From Demequina maris (GTDB taxonomy: Bacteria > Actinomycetota > Actinomycetes > Actinomycetales > Demequinaceae), in the NCBI RefSeq assembly GCF_000971155.1, contig NZ_BBLX01000011.1, positions 29,877 through 93,876 of the forward strand: a stretch of 64,000 nucleotides of DNA, in the 5' to 3' direction. Every line of letters begins with the position of its first letter. Positions within the stretch are counted from its first letter, which is position 1. Both the position numbers and the translations under genes were made by a program. The notes under the pieces are model-generated. The model searched no databases. It had not been told where the DNA came from and was given only the letters and a program-made list of their open reading frames with translations. This document shows, piece after piece, positions 45,582 to 53,546 of the stretch.

Positions 45582-45738
45582 AAGCCCTCCAGCTCGCGTG
45601 TGCGCCCCATCGGGCTCACGGTCGCCCGATTCTCCCACGATGGCACGGTCCCGGCGCCCGGTCGGGGCGCCCCCACCCGTCGCTTACCATGCAGGGGTTC
45701 CCCGGACGGGCACCCGAAGGAAAGGCGGCGCGGAGACC
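45582..45738. promoter_or_regulatory. Divergent promoter region opening the glycopolymer locus
   Basis: This 157-bp gap separates the leftward GT8-type gene from the long rightward operon. It must hold both promoters. No clear sigma-A hexamers or operator palindromes were recognised by eye. Confidence 0.4.
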
Positions 45739-46941
45739 ATGAGCGTGGCCGGCGTGCGTCCGCTGAACCCCGGCGCGACCCTGCTGCACATCGGGCTGCC
45801 CAAGACCGGCACCACCGCGGTCCAGGCCGCGGCCGCCCAGCTGCGCGGCCCGCTGCTCGAGCAGGGCGTGTGCTACCCGGGGATCGCGCTCAACCACGGC
45901 ACCGCGTCGAACGCGCTGATGGGGCGCTCGACGGCGGTCTTCGAGGCCGGTCCGCGCGCGCGGTGGGAGCGCATCGCTGACGAGCTGCGGAGCCACCCCG
46001 ACGCGATCGGCTGGCTGAGCTACGAGCAGATCGCGCAGGCGACCCCCGCCGTCGCGCGGCGCTTCCTCGACGAGCTCGGACCCGACCTGCACGTCGTCAT
46101 CACCGCACGCGCGTACGTGTCGGTGCTGCCGTCCGCCTGGCAGCAGTGGGTCAAGGACGCGGGCGACGCCCCGTTCGAGACGTGGATCGCCCGCGTGCTC
46201 GACGTGCGGGACCGCGAAGGCGGCACCGAGGGCAGCGGCCCCGGCACGGGCTTCTGGCGCCAGCACGACCTCCCCGCGATCGCCCGGGTCTGGGCGGACC
46301 TCCTCGGACCCGAGCGCGTCCACGTCGTCATCCTCGACAAGTCCCGGCCCGCGCTGCTGTTCGACGCCTTCGAGGGGCTGCTCGCGCTCGAGCCGGGCAC
46401 GCTCGCCTCGGCACCGCGCGACGCGCTGCTGAGCAACCGCGGGATGTCCCGCGCGGAGGCCGAGCTCGCGCAGGGGGTCAACGCGCTCGCCCATGCCGCG
46501 GCCGCGCCCGTCGACCCCCGCGTCTACTACCGGGTCATGCGCAACGGCGCGATCAGCGCCGTGCTGCGCGACCGCGAGCCGACGCAGGACGAGGGCTCGA
46601 TCGCGGCGTCCGCGCCGCTCGCCGCCCGCTTCGCCCACGAGGGCGCCGCCGCGGCGCGCGCGCTCGCGGGGCTCGGCGTCGACGTCGTCGGCGACCTCGA
46701 GGCGCTCGGCGCCCTGCCCGGCAACCCGCCGGCCGAGGCCCCGGCCCCGTGCGCGGCGGTCGACCCCGAGCTGGCCGCCCTCGCGGTGCTCGGCGCGACC
46801 TCCGCGGCGCTCGGCGAGGGCGTCAACTTCGCGGGCGCCCGCCTGCCGGGCGGCGAGCCGGTCGCCGGCCCCGGCCGTCCCTCACGCCGTGCCGTGCTCG
46901 GCGCGCTGCGCCGCCGCGCCCGCAGGGCGGTGGCGCGATGA
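45739..46941 (+). CDS. Sulfotransferase-like protein 1
   Basis: This 400-residue protein has the PAPS 5'-phosphosulfate loop-like motif LLHIGLPKTGTTAVQ (residues 13-27) and a 3'-phosphate-type segment VVITARAYVSVLPSAWQQ. This is the fold of sulfotransferases that use PAPS. It is a clear paralogue of the protein at 53547 (shared FWxxHDL, LGPERxxVV, NRGxS-x-E-E). The C-terminus is basic and Arg-rich. It opens the plus-strand run and ends in ATGA overlap with the next gene. Acceptor unknown; surface glycan is likely. Confidence 0.7.
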   Translation: MSVAGVRPLNPGATLLHIGLPKTGTTAVQAAAAQLRGPLLEQGVCYPGIALNHGTASNALMGRSTAVFEAGPRARWERIADELRSHPDAIGWLSYEQIAQATPAVARRFLDELGPDLHVVITARAYVSVLPSAWQQWVKDAGDAPFETWIARVLDVRDREGGTEGSGPGTGFWRQHDLPAIARVWADLLGPERVHVVILDKSRPALLFDAFEGLLALEPGTLASAPRDALLSNRGMSRAEAELAQGVNALAHAAAAPVDPRVYYRVMRNGAISAVLRDREPTQDEGSIAASAPLAARFAHEGAAAARALAGLGVDVVGDLEALGALPGNPPAEAPAPCAAVDPELAALAVLGATSAALGEGVNFAGARLPGGEPVAGPGRPSRRAVLGALRRRARRAVAR

Positions 46942-47594
46942 GCGGCACCGTCGCGACGCTGTGCCGCGCGGACCTGCGCGCGCTCCGGGCCGCCCGCTTC
47001 GAGGCGCCCGCGGGCGAGCGGCTCGTGGTGCTCCGTCCCCTCGCGCTGGCGGCCGCGCTCGACCGTCAGGACGCGCTCGCGGCCGGCGACCGCCGCCCGT
47101 CGGTGCTCGCCGCCATGCTCCGCGCGTGGGTGCGCGCGCGCCGCCTGGTGCGGGCCGCGGGACCCGGCGCCCGCATCGTCCGGCCCGGATCCGGGGAGCT
47201 GGGCGCCGCGCTCGGCGCGCCCGTCGCGGAGCCGCACGCGCTGGAGCCCGCCGAGCGTGACCTCCTCGAGTCGATCGACCGCGGGCTCGCCGGCACCCCG
47301 ACGCCGCGCGACGTCCGCCTCGCGGTGGTCCGCGGCGCGGTCCTGCACGCGCTGTACGCGGCCGCGGAGACGCGGGACGGCCGCGAGGGTGAGATGCTTG
47401 ATGCCGCAACCGCGCAGGCCGCGGTCGCCGGCGCGGTGTCCGCGCTGCTCGGTCACGGCCTCGCGTTCGAGGATCCCGACGGCACACCTCTCCTGCGGGA
47501 GCGGCGGCGGGAGGCGCACGTGGTCCCGACCCTCGACTCGCTGAGCACGGTTGCGCTCCTGCGCCTGCTGCTGCCCCTAGGAAGGAAGACGTGA
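46938..47594 (+). CDS. Hypothetical protein in the glycopolymer operon
   Basis: This 218-residue protein is Ala/Arg-rich and mostly helical, with no signal peptide or membrane helix and no recognised domain (LRALRAARFEAPAGERLVVL near the start). Both ends overlap neighbours (ATGA upstream, GTGA-type downstream), so it is a genuine operon member. A 10-mer copy lies at 47172. Confidence 0.6.
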   Translation: MSGTVATLCRADLRALRAARFEAPAGERLVVLRPLALAAALDRQDALAAGDRRPSVLAAMLRAWVRARRLVRAAGPGARIVRPGSGELGAALGAPVAEPHALEPAERDLLESIDRGLAGTPTPRDVRLAVVRGAVLHALYAAAETRDGREGEMLDAATAQAAVAGAVSALLGHGLAFEDPDGTPLLRERRREAHVVPTLDSLSTVALLRLLLPLGRKT

Positions 47595-48616
47595 ACGCCG
47601 ACGCGATCCGGGTGAGCTTCGTGATGCCCGTCCTCAACGAGGAGAACTACGTCGTCGCCGCCGTCCAGAGCATCCTCGCCCAGGACGGCCTCGACGAGCG
47701 CGAGATCCTGCTCGTCCTCGGCGCCTCGACCGACCGCACCGACGAGGTCGTCGCCGGCCTCGCCGAGGCCCACCCCGAGATCCGGGTGCTGCGCAACCCG
47801 CGCAACGCGATCTCGCAGTCGATGAACATCGGCATCGCCGATGCGCGCTTCCCCGTCGTCGTGCGCGTCGACGCGCACTCCGTGCTGCCGGCCGGCTACG
47901 CCGTGACCGCGGTGCGGTCGCTGCGCGCCGCGGGCGCCGTCAACCTCGGCGGCCGCATGCACGCCGAGGGCCGCACCCCGTACGAGCAGGCCGTCGCGTG
48001 GGGCTACAACTCGCCCGGCGGGCTCGGTGGCGCCGTCTATCACACGGGCGGCGAGGCCGGCCCGGCCGAGTCCGCCTACCTGGGGGTCTTCGACCGCGCC
48101 GCGGTGCTCGCCATCGGCGGCTTCGACGAGACCCTCTCGCGCGGCGAGGACTGGGACCTCAACCGCCGCCTCATGGCGCGCGGCGGGCTGGTGTGGTTCG
48201 AGCCGGCGCTCGACGTCGTCTACCGCCCGCGCTCGTCGGTGCGCGCGCTCGGGAAGCAGTTCCACGCCTCGGGCCGGTGGCGCGGCGAGATCATCCGCCG
48301 CCTGGGCGGACGCGTGCCGCTGCGCTACTTCGTCCCGCCCGCGCTGCTCGTGGCGCTGGCGCTCGGCGCCGTGATGGTCCTCGCCGGCGCGATCGCCGGC
48401 GGTGTCGTCGGCAACGTGGTCGCGCTCGCGGGCGCGCTGCCGTTCCTCGTCTACCCGGCGTGGGTGCTGCTCACCGCGCTCCGGGCCGACGTCGCGCCGG
48501 GAGTCAGGCTGCGCCTGCTCGGCGTGCTCCCCACCATGCACCTGTCTTGGGGCGCCGGATGCCTGTTCGGTATCCTCGTTCCCAGCAGGGGGCACAACGC
48601 CTTCGCAGGACGTTGA
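47591..48616 (+). CDS. Family 2 glycosyltransferase with C-terminal membrane helices
   Basis: This 341-residue GT-A enzyme has the nucleotide-binding start VSFVMPVLNEENYVVAAVQS, the DxD-equivalent VVRVDAHSVLP, and the acceptor ED motif RGEDWDLNRRLM. Two to three membrane helices follow at the end (about residues 250-320). It probably adds sugars to a lipid-linked polymer at the inner membrane face. GTG start overlapping the previous stop. Confidence 0.88.
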   Translation: MNADAIRVSFVMPVLNEENYVVAAVQSILAQDGLDEREILLVLGASTDRTDEVVAGLAEAHPEIRVLRNPRNAISQSMNIGIADARFPVVVRVDAHSVLPAGYAVTAVRSLRAAGAVNLGGRMHAEGRTPYEQAVAWGYNSPGGLGGAVYHTGGEAGPAESAYLGVFDRAAVLAIGGFDETLSRGEDWDLNRRLMARGGLVWFEPALDVVYRPRSSVRALGKQFHASGRWRGEIIRRLGGRVPLRYFVPPALLVALALGAVMVLAGAIAGGVVGNVVALAGALPFLVYPAWVLLTALRADVAPGVRLRLLGVLPTMHLSWGAGCLFGILVPSRGHNAFAGR

Positions 48617-48638
48617 GGCATTCACCCCGAGGAGACGT

Positions 48639-49502
48639 GTGACCGAGATCGACTACGCCGCGCTCGCGCGGGAGGCGGGCCTGCCGCGCGTGGGTGCGCG
48701 ACAGGACCTTCCGGCGTACCTCAAGGAGATGTGGCAGCGCCGTCACTTCGCGATCCGGCTGGCGCGCTACCGCATCGAGGGCAGCCTCAACCAGAACCGC
48801 CTGGGCCTCGCCTGGGTCGTCCTCAACCCGCTGCTGCAGGCGGCCGTCTACGGCCTGATCTTCGGCGTCATCATGCCGAAGTCGTCGCGCGAGGGCATCA
48901 ACTTCATCCCGTTCCTCGTGACGGGATTCTTCATCTTCTCGTTCTTCAGCAAGTCGTTCTCCCAGGGCGCCCGGGCGATCACGGGCAACACGTCCCTGGT
49001 GAGGAGCCTGAGCTTCCCGCGCATGCTGCTGCCGCTGGCGGCGGTGCTGCGCAACATCTACGAGCTCGTGCCGATGATGGCGGTGCTGTCCGTCATCCTC
49101 ATCGGCTTCGGCGAGTACCCCACGTGGACCTGGCTGCTCGTGCCCGTGATCCTCGCGTTCATGACGATGTTCAACATGGGTGTGGCCCTCATCGCCGCGC
49201 GCCTCACGGTGCACGTCCGCGACGTCACCGAGATCATCCCCGTCATCACGCGCCTGATCTTCTACACGACCGGCATCTTCTACTCGCTCGAGCAGGTGCT
49301 GGCGGACAAGCCGGCATGGATGCTGACGCTCGCGAGGCTCAACCCCGTGCACGACTTCGTCGAGCTCGTCCGCTGGGCCTTCATGGGCGGCGACACGGAC
49401 ATGACCCAGCTCGCGGTCATCGCCCTGATCGCGTCGGTGGTCACGCTGATCGTCGGCGTCTTCTTCTTCTGGACCGCCGAGGAGCGCTACGGCCGTGAAT
49501 GA
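48639..49502 (+). CDS. ABC-2 type polysaccharide/teichoic acid export permease
   Basis: This 287-residue permease has six membrane helices and the ABC-2 pattern of polysaccharide exporters: YRIEGSLNQNRLGLAWVVLNP, FFSKSFSQGARAITGN and LARLNPVHDFVELVRWAF. With the ATPase overlapping by 8 bp it forms an exporter of a lipid-linked surface polymer (Wzm/TagG type). GTG start at 48639 after GAGGAG. Confidence 0.92.
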   Translation: MTEIDYAALAREAGLPRVGARQDLPAYLKEMWQRRHFAIRLARYRIEGSLNQNRLGLAWVVLNPLLQAAVYGLIFGVIMPKSSREGINFIPFLVTGFFIFSFFSKSFSQGARAITGNTSLVRSLSFPRMLLPLAAVLRNIYELVPMMAVLSVILIGFGEYPTWTWLLVPVILAFMTMFNMGVALIAARLTVHVRDVTEIIPVITRLIFYTTGIFYSLEQVLADKPAWMLTLARLNPVHDFVELVRWAFMGGDTDMTQLAVIALIASVVTLIVGVFFFWTAEERYGRE

Positions 49503-50229
49503 GCAGCGCAAGCCCACCATCGTCGTGGACGACATCCACGTCCAGTACAAGACCTTCGCCTCCGGCAAGGCAGCCTCGGACCGCCGCTCGCTGATGCAGC
49601 GCCAGCGCGGCGTGCGCATCGTCAAGGCGATCAAGGGCGTGTCCTTCGCCGCCTACGAGGGCGAGTCGATCGGCGTGATCGGCCACAACGGGTCCGGCAA
49701 GTCGACGCTCATGCGCGCCATCGCTGGCCTGCAGCAGCCGGTCAAGGGCGCCGTGTACTCCGCGTCGCGCCCCGCGCTGCTCGGCGTCAACGCCGCGCTC
49801 ATCAACGACCTCACCGGCGAGAAGAACGTCATGCTCGGTGGTCTCGCGCTCGGCATGACGCCCGACGAGGTCGCGTCCCGACGCGAGGGCATCATCGAGT
49901 TCTCCGGCATCCGCGAGTTCATCGACATGCCCATGAAGGCCTACTCGTCCGGCATGGCGGCGCGCCTGCGCTTCTCCATCGCGATCTCGCGCGACCACCA
50001 GATCCTGCTGGTCGACGAGGCGCTCGCGGTGGGCGACAAGGACTTCCGCGCCAAGAGCGAGCAGCGCATCCGCGAGCTCCGCCAGCAGGCCGGCACGGTC
50101 TTCCTCGTGAGCCACTCGATGCGCTCGATCATGGACACCTGCACCCGCGTGCTGTGGATCGACCACGGCGAGCTCAAGATGGACGGCGACCCCAAGGAGG
50201 TCGTCCGCGCCTACAAGAAGTCGAAGTGA
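49495..50229 (+). CDS. ABC transporter ATPase for polysaccharide export
   Basis: This 244-residue ATPase has Walker A GHNGSGKSTLMRA, the signature YSSGMAARLRFSIAIS and Walker B ILLVDEALAVGD. These are typical of Wzt/TagH. It lacks the C-terminal carbohydrate-binding domain of longer Wzt proteins. Its stop overlaps the next gene start by 4 bp. Confidence 0.95.
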   Translation: MNEQRKPTIVVDDIHVQYKTFASGKAASDRRSLMQRQRGVRIVKAIKGVSFAAYEGESIGVIGHNGSGKSTLMRAIAGLQQPVKGAVYSASRPALLGVNAALINDLTGEKNVMLGGLALGMTPDEVASRREGIIEFSGIREFIDMPMKAYSSGMAARLRFSIAISRDHQILLVDEALAVGDKDFRAKSEQRIRELRQQAGTVFLVSHSMRSIMDTCTRVLWIDHGELKMDGDPKEVVRAYKKSK

Positions 50230-51194
50230 CCACGGACGACCCCCGCGTCGGGTGGGTCGAGTCGCCCCTCCAGCTCATCAACGCTGTCGAGGCGGCGGCC
50301 GACCTGGATGAGCCCACCCTCATCCTCCTGCGCCGGGGCGTCGCCCAGCTCGCGGACACCGCGCGCTGGCTCGAGCCCCACCTGCCGGAGGGGATCCGCT
50401 TCGCCGAGGCGTCCACCGCGACCGACCCGCGCTTCCGCGACGCCGCGCGGCGCCTCGTCGGCGACGCGTTCTCGGGCCAGTTCCGCGCCGTCGTGACCAC
50501 GACCGGCGCCCGCGACCTTGTGGTGGTCGACGACGGCTCCGCCGCGCTGCACCTCGCCGCGGTGCTCGCCGGCATCGAGCGCTTCTCCCGCATGGGCCAG
50601 CGCGAGTCCGCGGTCCAGCGCACGCTCGGCACGCTCACCGGCTCGCGGCTGCGCGCCGCGGCGCGCGCGGGCCGGGTCACGCTCGTCACCGCCTACGCCG
50701 ACCACGAGGCGATGCCCACGGTGCCCGGCGCCCGCATCGTCCCCAACCGGTACGCGTGGCTGCGGTCGCTCGACGCGGCCCCGCCCGTCGAGCTCCGGTC
50801 CGTGGTCGTGCTCGGCTCCGCGCTCGCCGTCGACGGCTACGTCGACCCCGAGCGCTACGAGGCCTGGGCCGCGTCCCACGGGGCCGAGGCGACCTACCTG
50901 CCGCACCGGCGCGAGGACCCCGCGGCGCTCGAGCGGCTCAGGGCCGCCGGCCTCGCCGTCGTCGAGCCGGGGCTGCCCGCCGAGATCGTGCTCGGCAGCG
51001 CGCGCGGCGTCGCGCACGTGCACTCGCTGCCGTCGAGCACGGGGGCGACGCTGGCGCGCGTGCTGCCCGTGGGCACCGTGATGAAGGTGACGGCCGTCCG
51101 CCACGACTGGTGGACCACCCGCGCCGACGAGACGTTCCGTGCCACGCTCGCGTACCTTGCGAGTGCGGACGAGGCCACAACCGAGGAGGACTGA
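50226..51194 (+). CDS. Polysialyltransferase-like glycosyltransferase (GT-B)
   Basis: This 322-residue protein opens with VGWVESPLQLINAVEAA, typical of bacterial alpha-2,8-polysialyltransferase family members. It shows VVDDGSAALHL (the E/D-D-G motif), an H in YLPHRRED and the SSTGATLA site where CMP-sialyltransferases have a Ser/Thr motif. It likely transfers a nonulosonic acid from CMP. It is directly upstream of the CMP-nonulosonate synthetase, which supports this. Confidence 0.7.
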   Translation: MTTDDPRVGWVESPLQLINAVEAAADLDEPTLILLRRGVAQLADTARWLEPHLPEGIRFAEASTATDPRFRDAARRLVGDAFSGQFRAVVTTTGARDLVVVDDGSAALHLAAVLAGIERFSRMGQRESAVQRTLGTLTGSRLRAAARAGRVTLVTAYADHEAMPTVPGARIVPNRYAWLRSLDAAPPVELRSVVVLGSALAVDGYVDPERYEAWAASHGAEATYLPHRREDPAALERLRAAGLAVVEPGLPAEIVLGSARGVAHVHSLPSSTGATLARVLPVGTVMKVTAVRHDWWTTRADETFRATLAYLASADEATTEED

Positions 51195-51195
51195 C

Positions 51196-52344
51196 ATGCG
51201 TGCCGTCGCCATCATCCCCGCCCGCGGCGGGTCGAAGGGCGTGCCCGGGAAGAACGTCGCCCGCGTGGGCGGCGTGCCGCTCGTCGCGCGAGCCGTCAGG
51301 GCCGCGCTGGCCGCGCCGTCGATCGACGGCGTGTTCGTGTCGACGGACGATGCGGAGATCGCCGCCGCGGCGCGCGCCGCCGGCGGCGACGTGATCGACC
51401 GCCCGGCCGACATCGCGGGCGACCTCGCGACCTCCGAGGCGGCGCTGCTGCACGGCCTCGACGTGCTCGCGGAGCGCGGCATCGAGCCGCAGGTCCTCGC
51501 CTTCCTCCAGGCGACCTCGCCCTTCATCGACCCCGCGGCGCTCGACGGCGCCGTCTCCTCGGTGCTCGCCGGCGAGCACGACTCGATGTTCTCGGCCTTC
51601 GAGACCTACGCGTTCCTGTGGCAGCGCGGCGGCACCGGCGCGACCGGCGTCAACCACGACCACTCGTTCCGCCCGCGTCGCCAGGACCGCGAGCCGCACT
51701 TCCAGGAGACCGGCGCCTTCTACGTCATGGACGTCGCGGGCTTCCGCGCCTCCGGGTTCCGCTTCTTCGGCCGCGTCGGCATCGCGGAGGTGTCCGCGGC
51801 CACCGGCATCGAGATCGACGACGCGCACGAGCTCGCGTCCGCACGCGCGCTCGCGTCGCTCCTCGACACGCCCGCCCCGGTCGACGTCGACGCGCTCGTC
51901 ATGGACTTCGACGGCGTCCACACCGAGGACACCGCCACGGTGGACCAGAACGGCGTCGAGTCCGTCACCGTGAGCCGCTCGGACGGCATGGGCATCTCGA
52001 TGCTGCGCAAGGCGGGCCTGCCGATGCTGATCCTGTCCCGCGAGGAGAACCCCGTGGTCGCCGCCCGGGCGCGGAAGCTGGGCATCGAGGTCTCGCACGA
52101 CGTCCAGGACAAGCTGCCGTACCTCGAGCGCTGGGCCGCCGAGAAGGGCGTCGCGATGGACCGCGTCGCGTACGTCGGCAACGACATCCCCGACATCCCG
52201 TGCCTCGAGGCCGTCGGCTGGGCCGTGGTCCCGGCCGACGCGCACCCCCGCGCCGCCGCCGCGGCACGCCTCGTCCTCACCCGTGCCGGGGGCCGCGGCG
52301 CGGTCCGCGAGCTCGCCGAGGCCATCCTCGCCGCGCGTGGCTGA
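51196..52344 (+). CDS. CMP-nonulosonate synthetase fused to KdsC-like HAD phosphatase
   Basis: This 382-residue protein has two domains. Residues 1 to about 225 are an acylneuraminate cytidylyltransferase: AIIPARGGSKGVPGKNV, VSTDDAEIAAAARAAGG, FLQATSPFID and RRQDREPHFQETGAFYV. Residues about 232-382 are a KdsC/NANP-type HAD phosphatase: ALVMDFDGVHTEDTA (Asp nucleophile), ILSREENPVVAARARKLG and YVGNDIPDIPCLE. The product is CMP-activated sialic-type sugar. The phosphatase suggests the pathway passes through a 9-phosphate or is a relic. Compare animal CMAS proteins, which also carry a HAD domain. Confidence 0.85.
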   Translation: MRAVAIIPARGGSKGVPGKNVARVGGVPLVARAVRAALAAPSIDGVFVSTDDAEIAAAARAAGGDVIDRPADIAGDLATSEAALLHGLDVLAERGIEPQVLAFLQATSPFIDPAALDGAVSSVLAGEHDSMFSAFETYAFLWQRGGTGATGVNHDHSFRPRRQDREPHFQETGAFYVMDVAGFRASGFRFFGRVGIAEVSAATGIEIDDAHELASARALASLLDTPAPVDVDALVMDFDGVHTEDTATVDQNGVESVTVSRSDGMGISMLRKAGLPMLILSREENPVVAARARKLGIEVSHDVQDKLPYLERWAAEKGVAMDRVAYVGNDIPDIPCLEAVGWAVVPADAHPRAAAAARLVLTRAGGRGAVRELAEAILAARG

Positions 52345-53533
52345 CGCGGCCCGTCCCCGCGCGCTCGTCGTCGCGGACTCCGACTCGTACCTCAAGTGGG
52401 CCGTGCGGCGCGCCGCGGACCTGCGCGAGGCGTACGACGTCGAGCTCGTGGTGGTGCGCAACGCCGTCACACCGAGCGCCGCGCAGCGCGCGGCCGCCGT
52501 CGACGGCCGCCTGCCCGCGGACCCGCCGCTCGTCACGATGGAGCAGCTCGTGGCGCGCCTGCGCCGCGACCGCCCCGCGCTGCTGCTCCTCGCGTGCCGC
52601 GGACCGCTCATCGAGCTGCTGCTGCTCGAGCGGCTCCAGGGCCGGCGTGCGGCGGACGTGGTCGCGGCCGGCATCCCCGGCATCTGGTTCCCGCCGACGG
52701 AGCTCGGGCTCCTGCTGCGGGCCGCGTGCGACCTGATCATCGTGCACTCGATCCGCGAACGTGAGGCGGTCGAGGCCCAGCTGCCCCCGGGCCGGCTGCG
52801 GCATGTGGGGCTCGCCTCCCTCATCGAGGAGGAGGAGCTCGGGCGATCGGAAAGGCCGCGCATCGTCTTCGCGCCGCAGGCGCTCGTGCCCGCCGCCCCG
52901 GAGGACCGCCGCCGCCTGCTCGACTCGCTCGTGGCCACCGCCGCGGCCCATCCGGAGCTCGACGTGGTGATCAAGCTCCGCGGTCTCGCCGGCGAGGCGC
53001 AGACCCACAAGGAGGCCGTGTCCTACGAGGAGCTCGCGGAGGGGCGCGAACTGCCCGACAACCTCGTGTTCGCGCAGGGGCCGCTGCGCGAGTACCTCGG
53101 CGACTGTGCCGGCTTCGTCACGGTCAGCTCGACGGCCGCGCTCGAGGCGATCGCGGCGGACGTCCCCACGCTCGTGCTCGACGAGTTCGGCGTGAGCGCG
53201 GACGTCATCAACGCCGTCTTCGAGGGCTCGGACCTCTTCGGCGGCCTCGACGATCTCGAGGCGCTGCGGTTCCGCACGCCCGACGCCGGTTGGCTCGCCG
53301 CGAACTACTTCCACGGGCAGGACGACTGGGTCGACGTGGCCCTCGCGGCCGGCCCCGGGGACCCCGCCCGGATGCCCGACCGGCTCGCCTCGCCGCGCCA
53401 GCTCCGCAGGCGCGTGTTCCGCCGCGCGGTCGCGCTCGGCGACGAGGACGGGAGCGTCGAGGGACGCCTGATGCGGCTCGCGAGGCCGCTGGTACGGTGG
53501 CTCACGGGGGTTCTGCGGCGGCGCCGGAAGTGA
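52337..53533 (+). CDS. DUF6716-type putative glycosyltransferase
   Basis: This 398-residue protein begins ALVVADSDSYLKWAVRRAADL, a pattern seen in actinobacterial DUF6716 proteins, and has the GT-B features FVTVSSTAALEAIAADVPTL and a C-terminal basic tail. It starts with GTG inside the end of the CMP-synthetase gene (8 bp overlap). It probably acts in polymer assembly. The function is inferred from context only. Confidence 0.6.
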   Translation: MADAARPRALVVADSDSYLKWAVRRAADLREAYDVELVVVRNAVTPSAAQRAAAVDGRLPADPPLVTMEQLVARLRRDRPALLLLACRGPLIELLLLERLQGRRAADVVAAGIPGIWFPPTELGLLLRAACDLIIVHSIREREAVEAQLPPGRLRHVGLASLIEEEELGRSERPRIVFAPQALVPAAPEDRRRLLDSLVATAAAHPELDVVIKLRGLAGEAQTHKEAVSYEELAEGRELPDNLVFAQGPLREYLGDCAGFVTVSSTAALEAIAADVPTLVLDEFGVSADVINAVFEGSDLFGGLDDLEALRFRTPDAGWLAANYFHGQDDWVDVALAAGPGDPARMPDRLASPRQLRRRVFRRAVALGDEDGSVEGRLMRLARPLVRWLTGVLRRRRK

Positions 53534-53546
53534 CGAAGGAGACCTC

